Source: F1-120-MAGs238 sp964484185
GTDB taxonomy: Bacteria > Planctomycetota > Phycisphaerae > Phycisphaerales > UBA1924
Length of the DNA stretch: 64,000 nucleotides
Direction: 5' to 3'
Assembly: GCA_964484185.1 (NCBI GenBank)
Contig: CAZAEQ010000003.1
Location: 62,001 to 126,000, forward strand
Below are positions 45,369 to 54,534 of this stretch, piece after piece; positions within the stretch are counted from its first letter, which is position 1; each line of letters opens with the position of its first letter. Under the pieces are notes generated by a model. That model did no database searches. It was not told the DNA's origin and saw nothing but the letters and a program-made list of their open reading frames with translations. The position numbers and the translations under genes are program-made.

Positions 45369-47545
45369 CCCCCGCTGAACGCATCTACAAAATCAAGGTA
45401 GTCGAAAAAATCGATGGTTGAATCGTGGTTGAAATCGGCGTGCAGCAATGAAGAGGAGAAGGCACCGACAAAGTCGAGATAGTCAAAGAAATCCAGAGCC
45501 TGATCGGCATTGAAGTCCGCGAGGCAGTTTACTGGGCGGGCTTCGAGCGGGCCGATGGTTGGAAGTACAGGCCGCAGGCGACGAGTGATGTCGTACTCAA
45601 CAAAATAGCGGCCGCGTGGATTGGGGTGTGCGGCAGCAATCAGCAGCGGGGGAACACCACCTCTTCCGGAATCGGCAGCGTCAAACGTAGCTGGCGCAGT
45701 GAGCGCCACGGGATTCAGAGACTCATCCCACTGTTGCGCATCGAAACCGAGAAATGCGGTATTTGCAACACCGCCAACTGACTCTTCAGGATTCCACTCC
45801 TGGTATGTCCAGGTGCCAGTAGTGTTTGGAACCTCACTCGACATGATGCTGTTGTAAACATATGACTGAGAGAGCGTGTTTGAATTTGCTTCGGTCAACA
45901 GGAACGTTGCTGGAGTCTGCGGCCCGCCACCAAAAATTCTGATGCGGTTGTGGAGCCAGAGATGGCGTGAGGTTCCGTTTGAGATTGAGAAGAAGTAATA
46001 GCCGTTGAAAGTGGACGGGAGCTGGATTTTGAGATCGCGATTGATTGCAAGTGCGCCGGGCCCGGTTTGCGGTCCGCCGCCCCAGAGAGTGGTGTTGAGT
46101 CCTTGTTGCGTGACGAGGTGGGTGAATCGCCAGTTCACTTCGACGTTGCGCCAACCCTGTCCGTGCGGAGCGAAGTCGAGTGCAGCGGTTTCATCTATGA
46201 CAAAGGCGCGATAGCAAGCGGTGAGTGCAGGGTCGGTGGGATAAACACCCTTTTGTTGAGTTACCGGATCAACGATCGCATCGCCGCCGGAGGGATAGCT
46301 TGCGTAGCGAGCCCGGGTCGGATGGGTGTTGGAAAAGCTGCACCCGCGGCGAAGTGCCAGTCCAATGCTTGTGAGCCCATTGGTGTGGGAGTAGCAGGTG
46401 CTGCCTTGAATAAGCTGATCTGCGCCAGCGACTCCGATGCGTTGAAGTCCGCCGCCGTAGCCGTTGCACCGATCGAGAATGTGTTCGTTCTGCCCAAGCA
46501 GGGCGAAACTCACAAAGCCATCGCCGCTGCCTCCTGCGGATTGTTCGCGCTGGGTGTGGTAGCCGAAGGTGCACTGGCTCATAGTGATGATGCCGCCTGC
46601 ACCGCTTGAAACGATGTGTGCGGCGGTGTGATATGGACCCCAGCCCCAATCGCAGCCCGTGACGAGCATGGTGTTTGACCCGCTGCCGTTGAATGTGAAA
46701 CAGCCATTGACGCTGCTGACCACATCCATGCCCCAGCCTTCGAGGACCAGGTCATCGAGTCGAACTCCGTTGACATCGTTAATGAAGATTCCTGCGCCGG
46801 TTGCAACTGCGACTTCGAGAGAGTCGAGCTCATCAGCTTGCTGAGCGGGGCCAGCGTCAACGACAAGGAGATTGCCAGACTGGGCAAAGGACTGGTCGAA
46901 GCCAATGACAGCGGCAGGTGAAGTTTGTTTTACATATGGAACAGCACGAAAGCCGCGAATGGGATCGCTTCCCGGTTGTTTCCCACGAACCCAATATGCG
47001 TCAAACGTTGTGGAAAGCTGAATAGTGCCATCGCCAGTTGTTGTCCAGGCGGCGGCACCTGGCCGATAAAATCCAAGCAGCCTGGGTTTCTGGGTTGAAG
47101 GTTCTGCGGGGTCGGTGTATGCGCCGAGCGTGAAATTGCCGAAGCTGGTTCCAGCGATTCCCTGAGGCGCGTTCAGTGGGCGGGAGTAAAAAGAGTCGCC
47201 GCGTTTAAAGAGGATTGCGGTATCGGGCTGAAGAGCGGTAGCGAGCAATGTTCGAACGTCGAGCATGTCGCGGACGCGCCATGCGGTGGCGGGCGAGAGA
47301 CCATTGCCACCGCCGCCGGTTGGCGAACCGTCAGATGTCTGGCGGATGAATCGCGTGTGGGTGCGAGCGAGAGGGATTTCAGCTAGGCGGAAATCAATGA
47401 GGCGATCGATTCGATTGAGGAAGGCAACCTTGCCGGCGAACTCCCAGGTTGTGGTTGCGCCCACTTGAGGGACCGCTGCGAGCGGCGCGCCGGCAAATGC
47501 AGAGCTGCTGACAAGGAGCGCGAGGATGGTCGAAATTCGGCGCAT
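45359..47545 (-). CDS. Secreted dockerin-tailed protein, tandem paralog A
   Basis: This 728-residue protein starts at ATG 47545 (MRRISTILALLVSSSAFAGAP, a clear signal peptide); a 39-codon upstream extension has no signal. It is paralogous to the next gene: RLIDFRLAEI, FIRQTSDGSPTGGGGNGLSP, GDSFYSRPLNAPQGI and PRLLGFYRPG align. A beta-helix-like middle carries INDVNGVRLDDLVLEGWGMD. The C-terminus has two DFFDYLDFV loops ending GGCQ. The stop overlaps the downstream GTG start. Confidence 0.78.
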   Translation of the reverse strand: MRRISTILALLVSSSAFAGAPLAAVPQVGATTTWEFAGKVAFLNRIDRLIDFRLAEIPLARTHTRFIRQTSDGSPTGGGGNGLSPATAWRVRDMLDVRTLLATALQPDTAILFKRGDSFYSRPLNAPQGIAGTSFGNFTLGAYTDPAEPSTQKPRLLGFYRPGAAAWTTTGDGTIQLSTTFDAYWVRGKQPGSDPIRGFRAVPYVKQTSPAAVIGFDQSFAQSGNLLVVDAGPAQQADELDSLEVAVATGAGIFINDVNGVRLDDLVLEGWGMDVVSSVNGCFTFNGSGSNTMLVTGCDWGWGPYHTAAHIVSSGAGGIITMSQCTFGYHTQREQSAGGSGDGFVSFALLGQNEHILDRCNGYGGGLQRIGVAGADQLIQGSTCYSHTNGLTSIGLALRRGCSFSNTHPTRARYASYPSGGDAIVDPVTQQKGVYPTDPALTACYRAFVIDETAALDFAPHGQGWRNVEVNWRFTHLVTQQGLNTTLWGGGPQTGPGALAINRDLKIQLPSTFNGYYFFSISNGTSRHLWLHNRIRIFGGGPQTPATFLLTEANSNTLSQSYVYNSIMSSEVPNTTGTWTYQEWNPEESVGGVANTAFLGFDAQQWDESLNPVALTAPATFDAADSGRGGVPPLLIAAAHPNPRGRYFVEYDITRRLRPVLPTIGPLEARPVNCLADFNADQALDFFDYLDFVGAFSSSLLHADFNHDSTIDFFDYLDFVDAFSGGCQ

Positions 47546-47704
47546 GTGGTTAGGATATGGTTCGTATATTGGCGAGAGAGGTTGCAACAAACTTTTGTGG
47601 TCTTCCTGAGTGTGCATCACAGAGGCGAATATGTCGAGGAAGAGCGGGTCAGTTAACACCAAATCGACTTATGGGACTTTGATTTCGCAGTAATCTGACG
47701 TGGA

Positions 47705-48679
47705 TCAGGAAGCAAGGAGCGGTGATGCCGCCGCGGCGTATTCGCGGAAGGCTTGAGCGACCTGGGCGGAGATTTGTGGGTGGGTTGCTGCCTGGATATT
47801 TGCTTTGACGCGGCCGGCCTGAGTCGATGCGAACAGGACGATGCCGCCGGGATTGCGGTCGAGTGCATCTTTGAGAAGCAGTCCGGCAAGAACATCGGGG
47901 TTGAGTAGATCAGCATTGATCCTGGTTTGGAACGGGGCAGCGATGTGCGGCGAGTTGCGGGCAAAATCGGCGAGTCGCTTTGCGCAGTTTACGGCTCCGA
48001 ATGTGATTCGGTCGCGGGCTGAGGAGTTTTTCAGGAGTTCGATGTTGGGCTGAAGCGAATTAGAATTGAACTGCATGACGGTGTGGGACGCTGGGAAACT
48101 TGATGCATCGCCCTGGAGCTTTTCGAAATCAGCAGCGGGTCCGAACCCACGGATGGTTCCGCGCTGGACCTGGTCAGTCAGAAATGCGATGAGATCTTCC
48201 TGGCTTGCATCGGCGAGCGTGCATTCGTGTAGGAGAAACAGGTCGACGTGATCTGTACCAAGTTCGCGCAAGCTCGTCTCAAGACTTGCTTTTGCATCGA
48301 CTGGATTGAATTTGCCGCGAGTGGTATTCTGGGCTGTTGCGCGGCGGGCAAGTCTGGCGATGAACTTGGAACGGTGCGCGACCCAGCGAGCGATACTGAC
48401 GAGCCTTCGACTTTTTGCGACGGCACCGGATGCCTCTAATCCGAATTTCGTGGCGACCGTGACCTTGTCGCGTTTGGATTTGAGAAATTCGCCGAGGATT
48501 CCTTCCGCCTGGCCATAGCCATAGAGACGGGCTACGTCGAAGTGGGTGATACCGGAATCAAATGCAGTTTCGAGGATGCGAATTGCTTTGGATCGATCAT
48601 CGTGCATCGTGAGACTTACGCAGCCAAAGCCAAGGCAAGAGGTTGTGATGTTGGAATGAGCAAACTGAACGCGACGCAT
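47705..48679 (-). CDS. Aldo/keto reductase
   Basis: This 324-residue TIM-barrel oxidoreductase starts at ATG 48679. The catalytic tetrad is visible: Asp in THFDVA, Tyr in RLYGYGQAEG, Lys in TVATKFG and His in FLLHEC. NADPH-dependent carbonyl reduction is expected; the substrate is unknown. Monocistronic. Confidence 0.88.
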   Translation of the reverse strand: MRRVQFAHSNITTSCLGFGCVSLTMHDDRSKAIRILETAFDSGITHFDVARLYGYGQAEGILGEFLKSKRDKVTVATKFGLEASGAVAKSRRLVSIARWVAHRSKFIARLARRATAQNTTRGKFNPVDAKASLETSLRELGTDHVDLFLLHECTLADASQEDLIAFLTDQVQRGTIRGFGPAADFEKLQGDASSFPASHTVMQFNSNSLQPNIELLKNSSARDRITFGAVNCAKRLADFARNSPHIAAPFQTRINADLLNPDVLAGLLLKDALDRNPGGIVLFASTQAGRVKANIQAATHPQISAQVAQAFREYAAAASPLLAS

Positions 48680-48730
48680 GAAGGTGGCTCCGAAAAGGGC
48701 GCGGCGTGCCCGCTGTGCAGCAAGAGTATG

Positions 48731-48761
48731 CAAAAAAAGAAACCGCCCGATTTGCGGGCGG
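48731..48761 (-). terminator. Rho-independent terminator of the 48.8-49.6 kb gene
   Basis: Stem CCGCCCG (48743-48749) / CGGGCGG (48755-48761) with a 5-base loop is followed on the minus strand by a TTTCTTTTTTTG run. It ends the gene that stops at 48800. Confidence 0.88.
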
Positions 48762-48799
48762 ATGTGAGTTGTTCACAATCACAAAAACGAGGAACGGCT

Positions 48800-49636
48800 T
48801 CAGCGACCTTTTTGAATGTCTTCGCCGCGGAAACGGCGGCCCATGTCGCGCATGAGGCTGGCACCCTGGCCGCGTTGTTGCGGGCTGGCTTTGCTGGCGA
48901 TGTTGTTCTGGAGGAAATCGAACATTCTGCCAGCGACCGCCCCGCCTGGGCCCCTGCCTGATTCAATGCGCGACTTGTCGCGAGAGACCTGACGAGTCAT
49001 TTCTTTGAGGCGATCCTCATCTGAAATATCGCGTGAGACGCCCGCGATAGCTTCCATTTTTTTGGCCATGTCGACGAAGGAATCGTCGATGAATTTCTCG
49101 CGCTCTTCCGGCGGAACTTCGTCGTATTTGCGGGCGTACTGGTCAAACATATCGATGGCGATTTTGCTTGAGTTTTCCATCATCTGTTCGCGGGCCTGGC
49201 CTGCGATGCCGGCGAGGAAACCTGCCATGAGGGCGGAGTCCTGGGCGCTGGAACTTTTCATGCGTTTGACGAGTTCTTCAATCAGTTTGAGTCGTTGATC
49301 TATCGGCAATCTGTTAAAGTCGTCAGTCAGCAGGCTGAAATCCAGGAGATCGTCGAGATCATCGGTGGCAAAGTCAGGCTGATGCACCATGCCCCATTGC
49401 CAGTACGCGCCGCCAGCGCCAGCCAGCAGCGCAATCAGCAGCACTGCGCCGATTCGTTTTGTGCGGGTACGGCGAGGTGGCTCTGTCCAGTTTCGAGATT
49501 TCCAGCCTTCAATCTTTGTACGCACGCGATCGTCAAGCTGCTTGAGCAATCCGGGCTTAGGAGCGGGCGCGCTGGGTTTGAGATCTTCTGGGGTCAGGAG
49601 CGGATTGAGTTCAAGAGATGAATGTATTGCCGACAT
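48800..49636 (-). CDS. Single-pass membrane protein of unknown function
   Basis: This 278-residue protein has a basic segment (PPRRTRTKR), one helix (IGAVLLIALLAGAGGAYWQW) near residue 70 and a long charged helical domain (LPIDQRLKLIEELVKRMK, VPPEEREKFIDDSF). A Gly-rich C-terminus follows. No family recognised. It follows a pseudopilin gene by 23 bases and is probably co-transcribed with it. Confidence 0.6.
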   Translation of the reverse strand: MSAIHSSLELNPLLTPEDLKPSAPAPKPGLLKQLDDRVRTKIEGWKSRNWTEPPRRTRTKRIGAVLLIALLAGAGGAYWQWGMVHQPDFATDDLDDLLDFSLLTDDFNRLPIDQRLKLIEELVKRMKSSSAQDSALMAGFLAGIAGQAREQMMENSSKIAIDMFDQYARKYDEVPPEEREKFIDDSFVDMAKKMEAIAGVSRDISDEDRLKEMTRQVSRDKSRIESGRGPGGAVAGRMFDFLQNNIASKASPQQRGQGASLMRDMGRRFRGEDIQKGR

Positions 49637-49659
49637 AACACAAACTCCAAAAACAAATT

Positions 49660-50403
49660 TCAGGGCTGGCGACCGCCGAGGCGGGCCATCAACGCATAGA
49701 GCTCAACCACATCTTGTGTTGAGTTGGGGTTGTTCCAATCGACGTGCCAGTCTTTGAAATAGAGTGCATTGCGCTTCGATCCACCTGCGCGCAGATTGTG
49801 CCAGTCATCGGCATCGACGAGCACGGGCCAGTCCAGGGGCGACTCTGCCATCGCCTTGCTGACGATGCGTTGCGTTGAGGAAGCGGGGAGCAACAATGGC
49901 GGTCCTTCCAGGAACACCATGGTGTAGCCAATCACGTATTCATAGCTTGTGCCATTTGACTGCCACACTGGCGGCGACATCTCGTTGGTTGCCGAGTCGT
50001 AGGTACCCTTGCGGTCTGAAGGACAGATGTAGGGATCGTTTGATGTGAAGAGCGTGTCGCCGGGCTGTTTGCGTGGCGGAGCGGCATCTACATACTGGGC
50101 GAGAATGTCGAGCATGCCCGCTTCATTTCCGCCACCGGGCGGGCCTTGCTGAAGCGGAAGGACTTTGGGAAGCAAGTCCTTTGAGTCGTTCATATAGGCT
50201 TGCATGCCGCCGCCAATGCCCTTGAGATTGGTCATGCATTTGAGGCGGCGGGAGTTTTCGCGCGAGGCGCCCAGAGCGGGGAGCGTGATGCTGATGAGCA
50301 GGGCGATGATTGAGATCACGACCAGCAGCTCGATCAATGTGAATGCAGAAAGCGAACGCCGTTGGCGAAGTGCTTGCGTGCAAGATGTTGAAAACTGGAC
50401 CAT
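49660..50403 (-). CDS. Type II secretion/type IV pilin-like pseudopilin (planctomycete H-type)
   Basis: This 247-residue protein has a class III signal, SAFTLIELLVVISIIALLISI, at about residues 19-39, with cleavage expected before Phe and Glu at +5. The C-terminal domain has LKCMTNLKGIGGGMQAYMND, CPSDRKG and a conserved ending around ALYFKDWHVDW, typical of planctomycete pseudopilins. Pairing with the downstream membrane protein suggests a secretion or surface fibre role. Confidence 0.82.
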   Translation of the reverse strand: MVQFSTSCTQALRQRRSLSAFTLIELLVVISIIALLISITLPALGASRENSRRLKCMTNLKGIGGGMQAYMNDSKDLLPKVLPLQQGPPGGGNEAGMLDILAQYVDAAPPRKQPGDTLFTSNDPYICPSDRKGTYDSATNEMSPPVWQSNGTSYEYVIGYTMVFLEGPPLLLPASSTQRIVSKAMAESPLDWPVLVDADDWHNLRAGGSKRNALYFKDWHVDWNNPNSTQDVVELYALMARLGGRQP

Positions 50404-50798
50404 GGCACAACTCCAAGGCGTGAGGGGAGCAATTGACTATCGGCTTATGGGCAAACTAAGCCCCTCCATTGCAGGATTAAGGAAGAAATCCCGAACAATT
50501 CTAGAGTGATGTAGGAGCAGGGCGTATGAAGAAAGTAGAATGATTCGAGTTAATGGATGAGGGGATTCGATTAGAATGCATTGCGGATGTTATTATAGGA
50601 CGTAAATACGGCGGTGCGTTGAAGGTGGAAATCCCGGCAGGCAGAGCTTGAGACGGCGAGACTCCGTGATTTTAGATCAACCGAGTTGAGGCTGAAAAAC
50701 CGGAACCGGCCGATGAGTAACGGGTTTGAACATTCCTTGAGATCGCGAGTACAAAAGGCACCAGAAATCTGTGTCTTTGTGGTAAAGTTGGAACGCAC
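50404..50798. other. Divergent intergenic region
   Basis: About 395 bases separate the minus-strand pseudopilin gene and the plus-strand gene at 50799. Both promoters must lie here; TATTAT at 50591 and TTGAGA at 50737 are weak candidates without good partners. No gene or RNA recognised. Confidence 0.4.
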
Positions 50799-51956
50799 AT
50801 GATTCAAGCTACGCCAGTTTCGCGTCTGAAATTGCTGGGGTTTGCCGCCCTTGCGGTGGCGGGCTGTGCCACCGTTATGTGGGCAGTTATGTGGTATGTG
50901 AGTTCCTCAGATGGCGATAGCGCTGCAGCGAGTGCCAAATCGCAGAATGGCAAGGTCGGGAACGCCTTTGCGGTCAGTGATGATGGCGTCACGACGACGG
51001 GTGGTTCGCAGTCGTCGTCAAAGTCGTCGTCGACTTCCGCGGCAGAGTCAGAACCCGCATATGCGTCTTTTTCTGAAGGTCCTGCGGGGTATCACTCACT
51101 TCTAAACCGACTTATTTCCAGCGGGCTGATGGCTGATTTTGGCTCAGAGTTTTCGCGTCTATTAGCCGGCGAGCAACTGGCAATCGATCCCGCCTGTGAT
51201 TTAGACACGTTTCTGAATCAATTGAGCGCGTGTTCGACGCCGGAGGAAATTCGCGATGTGCTGGCTCCATTCGCCAATGCACTTCGAGAAGCTGAGAAAA
51301 ACAAGGACCCAAATCTTCTGGATATCCAGCGTCAGCTCGGCCTTGCACTGCTGTTTGGAGCTGAGCAGGTTGCCGCGAGTACGGATTTGTCACCCGAAGA
51401 TCAATTGGACACCTTAGTGAAGATCGGCGGAGCCCTTGTCTCGGCGCGCAATCCGCAACTGGCGCTGGCGCTAAACGATGTCGCATTAGATTTCACCGCG
51501 ATCCCGGACTCGCAGCGGAATCGAAAAAATGTTGATGTGATTTTGCGGGGGCGGCTCGAGGTCGCCGCAAGAGTACAGGATTTGCAGTTATTTGACGAGG
51601 CAACAGAGCGGTGGGTGCAGACATCAAAGGACCAGCGCGACAGTACCGTTGCCGGGCGGTGGCGGTTATATGCCCAGCGTCTTGCAACATTTCCGGCTGG
51701 GCAAGTGAATAGTCAGGGCGGGGCGACATGGCCGGGACTTTCAGAGGCACCCGCCAATGCGATCATAAACATCGGCACCGGTTGGCTGAAATTGCCGCGT
51801 GGCGCAGACCGGGCCAGTTATGTCGCAGCACGCGATGGGCTGGTTTCGCAGCTGGACCAGGTCATTCGCGAGCGGACGATTCGCGGCGGAAACCTCGAGG
51901 AAGTGAAGCGCCTCGAGAGCTATAGAAACAAGCTGGCAACCACCAGAATCCGTTAA
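50799..51956 (+). CDS. Membrane-anchored protein of unknown function
   Basis: This 385-residue protein has an N-terminal helix (LLGFAALAVAGCATVMWAVMWYV), a Ser-rich low-complexity linker and a ~280-residue helical domain. The VAGC near residue 22 could be a lipobox, but the helix continues beyond it. No family recognised. Confidence 0.6.
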   Translation: MIQATPVSRLKLLGFAALAVAGCATVMWAVMWYVSSSDGDSAAASAKSQNGKVGNAFAVSDDGVTTTGGSQSSSKSSSTSAAESEPAYASFSEGPAGYHSLLNRLISSGLMADFGSEFSRLLAGEQLAIDPACDLDTFLNQLSACSTPEEIRDVLAPFANALREAEKNKDPNLLDIQRQLGLALLFGAEQVAASTDLSPEDQLDTLVKIGGALVSARNPQLALALNDVALDFTAIPDSQRNRKNVDVILRGRLEVAARVQDLQLFDEATERWVQTSKDQRDSTVAGRWRLYAQRLATFPAGQVNSQGGATWPGLSEAPANAIINIGTGWLKLPRGADRASYVAARDGLVSQLDQVIRERTIRGGNLEEVKRLESYRNKLATTRIR

Positions 51957-51991
51957 TTAGAAGTCATTGCTCAGCTTTACTATGGTCTGTG

Positions 51992-52711
51992 ATGCTCGTG
52001 TGTGAAAACTTGCACTATTGCTTTCGGCCGGGGCAGGAGGTGCTTCGCAAGATTTCCTGGGACTTTGCGCCGGGCGAGGTGACTGCCATATTGGGGCCAA
52101 ATGGTGCAGGGAAAACCACATTTTTGAGATTGCTGCTGGGGATTCTCGATCCATCGCATGGAAACGTCTTGCTGCATGGAAAGCGCGTGAGTTCGATTGA
52201 TCCTCGAGATCTGGCCCGGTCTATTTCATATGTTCCTCAGCGGGGAGGTACAGAATTTGCGTTTACTGTCAGGCAGGTCCTGGAGCTTGGGCTCGCGAAG
52301 GCAGGCTTCAGTTCGTTGATCGAGCGTGTGGCGGGCGAACTTTCCCTCACAGAACTTTTGTCACGCAGGGCCAACGAACTTTCAGAGGGACAGCGCCAGC
52401 GGGTCACGCTTGCCCGAGCGATTGTCCAGATTGAGTCGTCTCCGTTACCGGCATCGGACAAGATGGTGCTGGCCGATGAGCCATTTTCGGCGATGGACCC
52501 GAGACAAGAGCGGCAATCCATGCGGGTCCTTCAAGGGATGGCGCGAGGCGGATGCAGCATTGTCGTGGTAATGCATGACCTTCGAGCAGCGAGCCGGCTC
52601 GCAAATCAAGCGATACTGCTGGATGAGAATGGCAGAATGAAAGCGAGCGGGTCAATCGGGACAGTGCTGGCCCCTGAGAACATAGAAGCGGTGTTCGGGA
52701 TTGTGGAGTAG
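51992..52711 (+). CDS. ABC transporter ATP-binding protein, HmuV/FecE-like
   Basis: This 239-residue ATPase has Walker A GPNGAGKTT, Q-loop SYVPQRG, signature LSEGQRQRV, Walker B VLADEP and the H-loop MHDL. Start ATG 51992 (GTG 51989 alternative). A ~10-residue insertion between the signature helix and Walker B (IESSPLPASDK) resembles the haemin ATPase HmuV. No permease or binding-protein gene is adjacent. Confidence 0.85.
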   Translation: MLVCENLHYCFRPGQEVLRKISWDFAPGEVTAILGPNGAGKTTFLRLLLGILDPSHGNVLLHGKRVSSIDPRDLARSISYVPQRGGTEFAFTVRQVLELGLAKAGFSSLIERVAGELSLTELLSRRANELSEGQRQRVTLARAIVQIESSPLPASDKMVLADEPFSAMDPRQERQSMRVLQGMARGGCSIVVVMHDLRAASRLANQAILLDENGRMKASGSIGTVLAPENIEAVFGIVE

Positions 52712-52726
52712 GATTGGGCGTATTCC

Positions 52727-53554
52727 ATGGAACCGCTCCTGGCACAAAACTCGACCTCGACAGGCTGGCTACCCCTGCTCTTCAAAGTTGGTGTGCCGCT
52801 GCTTATTTTTGTAATACTTCCACTTGTAAAAAAGCTCAGGGAACGAGCTGCGGAGCGTTCGATTGAGAAACGCGAGCGGTCAATTCAGTCCGCTGCGGAG
52901 ATGGAAGCGATTCGAACTGGTCGCGGGCTGGAACAGGTGCTCATGGGGATGCCAGCGGCTGGCACGAACGCTCCAGTTGAGGCGACATCACCTCTGGACA
53001 GCGATGATCCAAAGATTCGGCGTGAGCGGCAGTTGGCCGAGCTTCGCCGGCGAGCCGCAGCCCGCGGTGGACAAGCAGTCGTTCAAAGTCCTATGCCTGT
53101 CCGGTCTTCGACCGCGCGACAGTTGCCGATGCCGACTCAGTCACAGCCGATGCCGCAGTTAGTGCGGCAGCCCGCTCCAGCGACCCCGGTCCGAATCCAG
53201 TTACCCGGCGGCGGTTCAGTGGTGGTGGGACAGGGTCAGCCACCGCCGCGTCCGGCGGCTCGGCCGCAGGCGAAGCCAGTGCCACAGCAGCGGCCGCAGA
53301 AGATGACAAACGAGCAGGCCGCGCGGGCAGCGCGCGAACGGCAAGCGGTTCCCACGCGTGTACAAAATACGCAGGTGAGCGATATTGCGGGGTCGAGTGA
53401 AACGCATCGACTTGTTGCAGATACCGATGCGGCAAAGGTGACAGCCAGGGCAGAACGTAAAGGTCCAAAGCTCGGACGGGCGGGGCTCCGCCAGGCGATT
53501 TTGATGACCGAGATTTTCGGCAAGCCACGATCTGAAAGACTTGACGAGATATGA
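52727..53554 (+). CDS. Membrane protein with Pro/Gln-rich cytoplasmic region
   Basis: This 275-residue protein has one N-terminal helix (LLFKVGVPLLIFVILPLVKK), then a charged helical region (RERAAERSIEKRERS) and a Pro/Gln/Ala-rich low-complexity stretch (about 120-200). The end (LGRAGLRQAILMTEIFGKP) looks like a conserved short helix. It lies 15 bases after the ABC gene. No family recognised. Confidence 0.6.
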   Translation: MEPLLAQNSTSTGWLPLLFKVGVPLLIFVILPLVKKLRERAAERSIEKRERSIQSAAEMEAIRTGRGLEQVLMGMPAAGTNAPVEATSPLDSDDPKIRRERQLAELRRRAAARGGQAVVQSPMPVRSSTARQLPMPTQSQPMPQLVRQPAPATPVRIQLPGGGSVVVGQGQPPPRPAARPQAKPVPQQRPQKMTNEQAARAARERQAVPTRVQNTQVSDIAGSSETHRLVADTDAAKVTARAERKGPKLGRAGLRQAILMTEIFGKPRSERLDEI

Positions 53555-53601
53555 GGCCTTGAAGGTCACCGGCACGACTTGAGAGTCTCTATACTGGGCA
53601 C

Positions 53602-54423
53602 ATGAAGCAGGGGACAAGGACTCTCACTCTGGCGGTGTTTATTGGCGCGGCAATGGTGGGCGGGTGCGCGCTCGATACCAAACCTGGCGCCGAGTCCATT
53701 ATTACAGCTTTTTCGGGTCCAACGGTTGCCGAGGCGGCTGAATGGGCCGTTGATAAGTTTGATGCAGACAAGCGCTATCGCGGCACATTGATTCTGGCGA
53801 ATCAATCGTTTGCCGGCGAAGAGCTTTACATGAAGCTCTTCATTGACAATATTGATGATGAAGATGCACGCGTGCGAGCTGCATCGGTACGAGCGATTGC
53901 GAACCATGGCAAGCCTGAGCAGGGGAAACTGCTTGTCGCCAAACTGAAAGATCCGGAACCGATGGTTCGCAAAGAGGCCGCGAGAGGTTTGCAGCGATTG
54001 AGCAGCGTTGACGCAATTGCGCCGTTGATCGCAGTAAGCCGTGAACCAGAAATGGATCGCAAAGATGCTATTGGCGAGCCATTTGAAGCGGTTCGGATTG
54101 AAGCAGTCGATGCACTGGGCCAGTATCCAGATGACAAAGTGGTACAGGCTCTCGTGCAGTCGCTGGCGGACTCGAATCTGGCAGTGAATCGGACAGCGCA
54201 CAATTCGCTGCGGACATTGACGGGGCAGGACTTTGGTCTGGAGCGGCGCGCGTGGCTTGATTGGTACAAAGCGACAAAGTCTCCGTTTGATGCTCGCGCG
54301 CTTTACACCTACAACGTGTTTTCACGCAAGCAAAAATGGTGGGAATACATTCCATTTGTCCCTAAGCCGCCAAATGAAGTCGCCAGCATTCCCAATGGCA
54401 TGCCGCTGCCAGGGGTGAAATAA
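53602..54423 (+). CDS. HEAT-repeat lipoprotein
   Basis: This 273-residue protein has a lipoprotein signal with lipobox VGGC (Cys at about residue 22). At least three HEAT repeats follow: DEDARVRAASVRAIANHGKPE, DPEPMVRKEAARGLQRLS and AVRIEAVDALGQYPDDKVVQ, then a fourth, DSNLAVNRTAHNSLRTLTG. A PBS-lyase-HEAT-type scaffold on the inner face of the outer membrane is inferred. Confidence 0.8.
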   Translation: MKQGTRTLTLAVFIGAAMVGGCALDTKPGAESIITAFSGPTVAEAAEWAVDKFDADKRYRGTLILANQSFAGEELYMKLFIDNIDDEDARVRAASVRAIANHGKPEQGKLLVAKLKDPEPMVRKEAARGLQRLSSVDAIAPLIAVSREPEMDRKDAIGEPFEAVRIEAVDALGQYPDDKVVQALVQSLADSNLAVNRTAHNSLRTLTGQDFGLERRAWLDWYKATKSPFDARALYTYNVFSRKQKWWEYIPFVPKPPNEVASIPNGMPLPGVK

Positions 54424-54534
54424 CGGAGATTGACTGGTCTGGTTTGGCGGGTTGGCCTTTACTGCTTGCAGAAAACGACCGATATCCCTGTGGTATCAGT
54501 GCGCATAGCGCAGGGCTGACCAGGGAGTACACAC

